Source: Actinomycetota bacterium
GTDB lineage: Bacteria > Actinomycetota > Thermoleophilia > Solirubrobacterales > Solirubrobacteraceae
Length of the DNA: 9,729 bases
Reading direction: 5' to 3'
NCBI GenBank assembly: GCA_005788585.1
Contig: SYBY01000096.1
Location: forward strand, 1-9,729
The notes below the pieces were generated by a model. The model saw only the letters and a program-made list of their open reading frames with translations, was not told the origin of the DNA and ran no database searches. Below, in pieces: positions 5,794 to 9,729 of the stretch. A program made the position numbers and the translations under genes. The number at the start of each line of letters is the position of its first letter. Position 1 is the first letter of the stretch.

Positions 5794-7251
5794 ATGTCCC
5801 CCGATCCCGCAGCAGCCGAGCGCCGCAAGTGGCTCGCGCTCATGCTCCTCGCCGTCGCGCAGTTCGTCGTCGTGCTCGACGCCTCGATCACGAACGTCGC
5901 CCTGCCGTCCATCGGCCGTGATCTCGAGATCTCCCAGGAGAACCTCGCCTGGGTCGTCAACGGCTACACGCTTGTCTTCGGCGGCTTCCTGCTCCTCGGC
6001 GGCCGCATCGCCGACCTCGTCGGCCGCCGCCGCATGTTCATCGTCGGCCTCGTGCTGTTCAGCGCCGCGTCGCTCGTGGGCGGGTTCTCCACGAGCGAGG
6101 GCATGCTGATCGCCGCGCGCGCCGTGCAGGGGTTGGGCGCCGCGCTCGTGTCGCCGGCCGCGCTGTCCATCCTCTCCGTGACGTTCGCCGAAGGGCCCGA
6201 GCGCAACAAGGCCATGGGCGTCTGGGGCGCCGTCGCCGGCTCCGGCGGCGCGGCGGGCGTGCTGCTCGGCGGCATGCTCACCGAGTGGCTGAGCTGGGAA
6301 TGGGTCCTGTGGGTCAACGTCCCGATCGGCATCGTCGCCGCGATCCTCGCGCTGTCGCTCATCGACGAGAGCAGGCAGCAGTCCGACACCCGGCACTTCG
6401 ACATCGCCGGCGCGGTGTCGGTCACCGCCGGCCTGTCGATCCTGGTCTACGCGCTGGTCGACGCCAACGACGCGGGGTGGGGCTCGGGCCAGACGCTCGG
6501 CCTGCTCGCGCTCTCAGCGGCACTGCTCGCGGCGTTCGTCGTGGTCGAGCGGCGGTCGAGGTCCCCGCTGGTCCCGTTCCGCATCTTCGGCAACAGGACG
6601 CTGACCGGCGCGAACGTCACGGGCCTGCTCATCGGCGCATCGCTGTTCAGCATGTTCTTCTACATCTCGCTGTACATGCAGCAGACGTTGGGCTACGACG
6701 CGCTGAAGGCCGGCGTGGCCTACCTGCCGCTGGCGCTGACGATCATCATGGCCGCCGGCATCGCGTCGGCCCTGGTGACGAAGATCGGCTTCAAGCCGGT
6801 GCTCCTCGGTGGGCTGTCGCTGGTCGTGATCGCGCTGCTGTGGTTCAGCCAGGTGTCGGTGGGCGGCAGCTACGTCGGCGACATCCTGTTCCCGTCGGTG
6901 ATCGCCGGCGCGGGCCTCGGGTTCGCCTTCGTGCCGGTCACGCTGGCCGCGACGCACGGGACCGACGAGCACGACGCCGGCCTGGCCTCCGGTCTGATCA
7001 ACACGTCGCAGCAGGTCGGCGGCGCGCTCGGCCTCGCGGTCCTCTCCGCGGTGGCGGCGGGCGTCACCGGCACGGTCGTCCCCGGAGCGCCCGGGTCGGT
7101 CGAGGCGCTCACCGACGGCTTCCAGGCGGCGTTCCTCACGGGCGCCGGCCTCGCGGCCCTCGGCGTGGTGTCCGCGGCGCTGCTGATCCGCGGCAGCGAC
7201 TCCAAGGCGCTCATCGGGGCGGAGGTCGCCCCCGGGACGGCGGTGGGGTGA
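5794..7251 (+). CDS. MFS drug exporter, DHA2 family (EmrB/QacA type, 14 helices)
   Basis: This 485-residue inner-membrane protein is a proton-driven multidrug antiporter of the DHA2 family, which normally has 14 helices and about 480-550 residues. Diagnostic motifs are LDASITNVALPSI in helix 1 (28-40), loop motif A LGGRIADLVGRRR (68-80), motif B RAVQGLGAA (109-117) and antiporter motif C GAVAGSGGAAGVLLGG (145-160), followed by WVLWVNVPIG, typical of this branch. The extra central helices expected for the 14-helix form follow (about 203-260). I chose the ATG at 5794: GGAG at 5783-5786 gives seven-base spacing, and the preceding in-frame GTG at 5740 lies in the promoter. It diverges from a TetR gene, so induction by an exported toxic compound is likely. 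The substrate cannot be predicted, and names such as efflux of quaternary ammonium or antibiotics would be guesses. A crotonase gene follows after 53 bases. Confidence 0.94.
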   Translation: MSPDPAAAERRKWLALMLLAVAQFVVVLDASITNVALPSIGRDLEISQENLAWVVNGYTLVFGGFLLLGGRIADLVGRRRMFIVGLVLFSAASLVGGFSTSEGMLIAARAVQGLGAALVSPAALSILSVTFAEGPERNKAMGVWGAVAGSGGAAGVLLGGMLTEWLSWEWVLWVNVPIGIVAAILALSLIDESRQQSDTRHFDIAGAVSVTAGLSILVYALVDANDAGWGSGQTLGLLALSAALLAAFVVVERRSRSPLVPFRIFGNRTLTGANVTGLLIGASLFSMFFYISLYMQQTLGYDALKAGVAYLPLALTIIMAAGIASALVTKIGFKPVLLGGLSLVVIALLWFSQVSVGGSYVGDILFPSVIAGAGLGFAFVPVTLAATHGTDEHDAGLASGLINTSQQVGGALGLAVLSAVAAGVTGTVVPGAPGSVEALTDGFQAAFLTGAGLAALGVVSAALLIRGSDSKALIGAEVAPGTAVG

Positions 7252-7265
7252 TCCTGCCGGTACTC

Positions 7266-7277
7266 TGACGGCCGTCA
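7266..7277. promoter_or_regulatory. 12-bp perfect palindrome upstream of the crotonase gene
   Basis: TGACGGCCGTCA is a perfect 12-bp palindrome in the 53-base gap between the exporter and the crotonase gene. A -10-like TACTCT (7261-7266, pattern TAnnnT) touches its left edge. That arrangement would suit an operator over the transcription start, but it may also be a small hairpin ending the exporter message. No -35 is evident. Confidence 0.35.
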
Positions 7278-7304
7278 TAGCCGTGCCCTCGAAAGGAACC
7301 GCCC

Positions 7305-7982
7305 GTGCCGACCCTCACCCGTGAAGGCGACGTCTTCGTCCTGCATCTCGGCAACGACGAGAACCGCTTCAACCCGGAGTGGGTCGGCTCGGTCAGCGCG
7401 CTGCTCGACGAGGCCGCGGCGGCTGAGGGCCCGCGCGCGGTGGTGCTCGCCGCCGAGGGCAAGATCTTCAGCAACGGCCTGGACCTGGAGTGGATCGGCG
7501 GGCACGCCGAGCAGCTCAACGACTTCCTCGTCGAGGTCCACGAGCTGTTCGCCAAGACGCTGGTGTTCCCGGGCGCGGTCGTCGCCGCGATCCAGGGGCA
7601 CTGCTTCGCGGCGGGCGCGATGCTCGCGCTGGCCTGCGATCAGCGGGTCATGCGCGCCGACCGGGGCTTTTTCTCCATGCCCGAGGCGGACATCAACATC
7701 CCGTTCACGCCGGGCATGAGCGCGCTGATCCAGTGCAAGCTCACGCCGCGGGTGGCCCACGAGGTGATGACGACGGCGCGCCGCTACGGCGGCGAGGACG
7801 CGGCGGCGGCGGAGATCGTCGACGCCGCGGTGGGGGAGAGCGAGGTCCTCGCGACGGCGGTCGAGCGGGCCGCGGCGCTGGCGGGCAAGGACGCCAACAC
7901 GGTGCGGATCATCAAGGAACGGATGTACGCCCCGACGGTCGCGACCCTGCGCGACGCGTCGGTCAACACCTTCGGCTCCTAG
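7305..7982 (+). CDS. Crotonase-fold protein, likely delta3,delta2-enoyl-CoA isomerase
   Basis: This 225-residue cytoplasmic enzyme of the enoyl-CoA hydratase/isomerase superfamily is shorter than true hydratases (about 260). It starts with GTG 7305, preceded by AAAGGA at 7292-7297 with seven-base spacing. The CoA-binding and oxyanion-hole segments are FSNGLDL (55-61) and GHCFAAGAMLALACD (98-112). Of the two catalytic glutamates of hydratases (Glu144 and Glu164 in the rat enzyme), the first aligns with Met106, while the second is retained as Glu127 in MPEADINIPF. A single glutamate and the AAG variant of the GGG loop are features of plant-type enoyl-CoA isomerases, which move the double bond of unsaturated fatty acyl-CoAs for beta-oxidation. 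Isomerase is therefore more likely than hydratase. The C-terminus is truncated relative to larger members and may be compact. The stop codon shares a palindromic CTAG with the convergent gene. Confidence 0.88.
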   Translation: MPTLTREGDVFVLHLGNDENRFNPEWVGSVSALLDEAAAAEGPRAVVLAAEGKIFSNGLDLEWIGGHAEQLNDFLVEVHELFAKTLVFPGAVVAAIQGHCFAAGAMLALACDQRVMRADRGFFSMPEADINIPFTPGMSALIQCKLTPRVAHEVMTTARRYGGEDAAAAEIVDAAVGESEVLATAVERAAALAGKDANTVRIIKERMYAPTVATLRDASVNTFGS

Positions 7983-8449
7983 AGCGAGTCGAGCACGAAC
8001 TCGTCGTCGCCCAGCAGGACGACGACGGGGTCGCCGGGCCGTGCGGCGAGCCCCAGCGGGATCTCGGGGTTCGTCGTCTCGTAGTCGGCGGCCACGACGC
8101 TGCGCCCACCCACGAGGGTGGCGATCCCGGCGATCGCGTCGGCCAGCATGTGCAGGCCGCCGATCGTGCCGGTGACCTGCCCGGCCACGGCGTCGACGTC
8201 CATGGCGGGGAGCTGCTTCATTTCGGGCAGCATCGGCAGGACGACGTCGCTCGCCGCGCTGTGGGGCAGCTCGCGCTCCTCGCCCTCGGCGTCGACGACG
8301 AGGATGCCGCCCAGGCGCACCGCCCGGATCGCGGCGGGGTCGCCGCCGTCGCTGCCGGGGTCCTGCAGGATCGAGACCTGCAGCGCACCGGTCTGGTGCA
8401 GCAGCTCGCGGGCCAGGGCGATGGAGCGGTCGACGTCGACGGGAGGCAT
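7979..8449 (-). CDS. Unrecognised acidic 156-residue protein
   Basis: I do not recognise a family. The frame has an ATG start, convincing codon use (GC-rich third positions) and a stop that meets the crotonase stop exactly. The protein is acidic and soluble-looking: an N-terminal helix (DRSIALARELLHQTG, 7-21), a beta-rich stretch around IRAVRLGGILVVDAEGEE (41-58), a Gly/Ala-rich segment GTIGGLHMLADAIAGIATLVGG (94-115) that is too polar for a confident membrane helix, and a C-terminal beta pair PVVVLLGDDEFVLDSL (141-156). It has no cysteine and no obvious catalytic motif. It lies last in a minus-strand series with the repeat protein and the TMEM175-like channel, 56 bases behind the repeat gene, with a sizeable inverted repeat in that gap that may separate it transcriptionally. 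No good ribosome site is seen. Function is unknown. Confidence 0.75.
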   Translation of the reverse strand: MPPVDVDRSIALARELLHQTGALQVSILQDPGSDGGDPAAIRAVRLGGILVVDAEGEERELPHSAASDVVLPMLPEMKQLPAMDVDAVAGQVTGTIGGLHMLADAIAGIATLVGGRSVVAADYETTNPEIPLGLAARPGDPVVVLLGDDEFVLDSL

Positions 8450-8464
8450 CGGCGATCAGCCTAC

Positions 8465-8517
8465 GGGGGTGTGACGCCAGGCGCGCGAGGGAGTGCGCGG
8501 ATCCGTCACACGTCCCC
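8465..8517 (-). terminator. Long inverted repeat spanning the stop of the repeat-protein gene
   Basis: GTGTGACG (8469-8476) and CGTCACAC (8504-8511) are perfect 8-bp arms. GGGG (8465-8468) and CCCC (8514-8517) extend the stem past a two-base bulge. The 27-base loop holds a smaller GCGC/GCGC pairing. The TGA stop of the repeat-protein gene lies inside one arm. It could be a terminator or RNA-stability hairpin between that gene and the 156-residue protein. There is no T-run. Confidence 0.45.
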
Positions 8518-9162
8518 GTCGGGAGGCCGCGTGTCGACCTCGCCGGCCACCGGCCGCCCCGCGCCGTCCCACAGCGTCAGCCGCCCGGTCCCGTCCGGGA
8601 ACTCGCCCATCGCGGCGCGGTGCCCGCCGTCGGCGGCGTGCAGCTCGACGGTCGACACGCCCTCGGCGCGCTGGCCGACCCGCCCGCGCAGCGTCCCGCG
8701 CTCGTCGAGCAGCTCCATGCCGGTGCCGCCGTCGGGCCACGCGCCGACGCCCGCCCGGTACGCGCCGTCGGCGTCCCAGAACTCCACCGAGCACTCGCGG
8801 TCGCCCGCCGGCCCGGCGGCGAGCAGCGCGCGCAGGTGGCCCAACGGGTCCCAGACCGCCACGCCGTTCGGCCCATCGGCGTCCTCACGCAGGGACACGC
8901 GCTGCCGTCGCTCGGCGTCCCACAGGTCCAGCCCGGAGGTGCCGTCCAGCCAGGCGCCGAGCGTCGCGCGCCACGACCCGGCGCGATCGGCGAGCTTCAC
9001 GGCCGCGGACCCGCCCGGTTCGACGACCACGGTCGCCCGCACCATGCCGTCCTCGTCGGCGAGGTCGAGCGCCACGCCCCCGTCGTCGCGGACGCCGAGG
9101 CGAGCGCGCACGGCGCCGTCCTCGTCGACGATCTCGATCCCAGGGACACGCAGCGGCTCCAT
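8506..9162 (-). CDS. Nine-fold 23-residue repeat protein, predicted all-beta
   Basis: This 218-residue soluble protein consists almost entirely of nine tandem repeats of 23 residues (one of 25). The anchoring Asp falls at 13, 36, 59, 82, 105, 130, 153, (Ala176) and 199. Each unit reads roughly: hydrophobic-x-hydrophobic-x-D-x-x-G-x-x-R-A-x-L-G, then a loop often ending in D-G. The Gly three residues after the Asp is present in eight of nine units (Arg85 in unit 4), and the Arg six after it also in eight of nine (Val205 in unit 9). Alternating hydrophobic residues and the Gly/Asp turns suggest beta-hairpins stacking into an extended sheet or solenoid. Similar Gly/Asp repeats occur in many bacterial hypothetical proteins; I know no function for them. 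There is no signal peptide or membrane segment. The gene starts 18 bases after the TMEM175-like gene, so co-transcription is likely. ATG 9160-9162 has only a weak ribosome site. Confidence 0.85.
   Translation of the reverse strand: MEPLRVPGIEIVDEDGAVRARLGVRDDGGVALDLADEDGMVRATVVVEPGGSAAVKLADRAGSWRATLGAWLDGTSGLDLWDAERRQRVSLREDADGPNGVAVWDPLGHLRALLAAGPAGDRECSVEFWDADGAYRAGVGAWPDGGTGMELLDERGTLRGRVGQRAEGVSTVELHAADGGHRAAMGEFPDGTGRLTLWDGAGRPVAGEVDTRPPDGDV
8515..9141 (-). repeat. Nine tandem 69-base coding repeats (one of 75)
   Basis: This is the coding region for residues 8-216 of the repeat protein. The period is 69 bases, with one six-base expansion in unit 5. Nucleotide identity between units is low, and only the protein-level pattern (D, G at +3, R at +6) is kept. 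The array is therefore old and under selection rather than a recent slippage product. Confidence 0.8.
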
Positions 9163-9180
9163 GCCCCGGCTACGACGGCG

Positions 9181-9729
9181 TCAGGGGTCCGGGATCACGC
9201 GGCGGGTCAGCAGCAGCAGCCCCCACATGCAGACGGCCACCAGCGGGGAGAGGAACGCCACCGGGACCGACGCGAGGAAGACGGCCGCCGGGATGATGGT
9301 CCGCAGACGCTGGGCCCGCAGCGCCGCGGCGGTGGCCGGCGGCTCGCGCAGCAGGTCCCGGGCGTGGGCGTCGTGGAAGATCGCCCCCATGGCCAGCGAC
9401 ACGCAGGCCATGCAGACCGCATAGGGCCAGACGCCCCAGGCCTCGTTGCCGTACTCGCCGAGCAGCTCGGTGGGCACCGGCAGCAGCGCGATGAAGCACA
9501 GCACGAGCAGGTTCAGCGCCATGAGCCGTCCGTCGAACCCGCGCAGGTTGGCGAGCATCCGGTGGTGGTGGACCCAGAACAGCCCGACGACGGCGAACGA
9601 CAGGAAGTACGCGACGAGCTGCCAGCGCACGTCCCAGAGCTCCTGGGGCAGCGGCAGGGTGTTGCTCGCCTCGGGCACCGTCGGGATGTCGATGGACAGC
9701 ACGAGCAGCGTGATCGCGATCGCGAACAC
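9181..9729 (-). CDS. TMEM175-like potassium channel, 5' end outside window
   Basis: This is the C-terminal part (182 residues visible) of a DUF1211/TMEM175-family integral membrane protein. Prokaryotic members have one six-helix repeat and assemble as tetrameric, potassium-permeable channels whose pore is lined by helix 1. The window edge cuts the gene inside the signature of helix 1: the first visible residues VFAIAITLLVLSIDIP follow the expected FSDG motif, which lies upstream. The apparent GTG at 9727-9729 is therefore an internal Val codon, not a start. Further features are helix 2 with WQLVAYFLSFAVVGLFWVHHHRML (about 36-59), LMALNLLVLCFIALLPVPTELLGEYG (about 69-94), and three more hydrophobic segments to the C-terminus, which ends RRVIPDP. 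Length and layout fit the single-repeat bacterial form. The repeat-protein gene follows after 18 bases. Ion selectivity cannot be judged without the N-terminus. Confidence 0.9.
   Translation of the reverse strand: MFAIAITLLVLSIDIPTVPEASNTLPLPQELWDVRWQLVAYFLSFAVVGLFWVHHHRMLANLRGFDGRLMALNLLVLCFIALLPVPTELLGEYGNEAWGVWPYAVCMACVSLAMGAIFHDAHARDLLREPPATAAALRAQRLRTIIPAAVFLASVPVAFLSPLVAVCMWGLLLLTRRVIPDP

Noticed and set aside
8469..8511. TGTGA and TCACA halves suggesting a CRP-type site
   Set aside because: The half-sites are about 30 bases apart, far too wide for a CRP dimer. A hairpin explains them better.
7490..9424. A 644-codon open frame on the plus strand
   Set aside because: It overlaps the crotonase gene in another frame and runs antisense to three well-supported minus-strand genes. 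Its translation is low-complexity Arg/Ala/Pro/Ser filler, typical of GC-rich shadow frames.
1..9729. Mobile element, phage, defence or CRISPR content
   Set aside because: No transposase, integrase, terminal repeats, direct-repeat array or recognised defence domain was seen. Base composition looks uniform across the window.

Overview
This is a very GC-rich window with strong G/C third-position bias, GTG starts alongside ATG and no insertion sequence, RNA gene or CRISPR array. The gene set suggests a chromosomal segment of a high-GC actinomycete: Lon protease, a secreted DUF4394 protein, a Glc/Sorbosone dehydrogenase, a GAF-GGDEF protein, a TetR regulator diverging from a DHA2 drug exporter, a crotonase and a TMEM175-like channel. 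A deep-branching soil lineage such as Thermoleophilia/Solirubrobacterales would fit, but that placement is inference. Ten protein-coding genes fill the window and no gap exceeds about 115 bases.

Left part, plus strand (1-3738): the C-terminal two thirds of Lon ends in a strong hairpin. A secreted DUF4394 protein follows and is closed by a second strong hairpin. Then comes an exported PQQ-type sugar/aldose dehydrogenase. The last two are both predicted exported beta-propeller-type proteins, but each probably has its own transcription unit.

Middle, minus strand (3728-5691): a TetR regulator, a small DoxX-like membrane protein (ATGA stop/start overlap) and a GAF-GGDEF protein form a compact operon. 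It diverges from a 14-helix MFS exporter (5794-7251). The shared 102-base intergenic region has a near-perfect 16-bp palindrome lying exactly between plausible -35 and -10 elements of the exporter, so TetR repression of the exporter is the natural model. A crotonase-fold protein that looks like a delta3,delta2-enoyl-CoA isomerase follows the exporter.

Right part, minus strand (7979-9729): a TMEM175-like potassium channel (5' end outside the window), a protein made almost wholly of nine 23-residue repeats, and an unrecognised 156-residue acidic protein lie in series.

Most worth a second look: Lon has proline in place of the Walker A threonine, within a cluster of unusual substitutions. The GGDEF protein reads GPDEF with an intact inhibitory site. 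The nine-repeat protein is encoded beside the ion channel. I see no convincing evidence of a complete new multi-gene defence or mobile system here.
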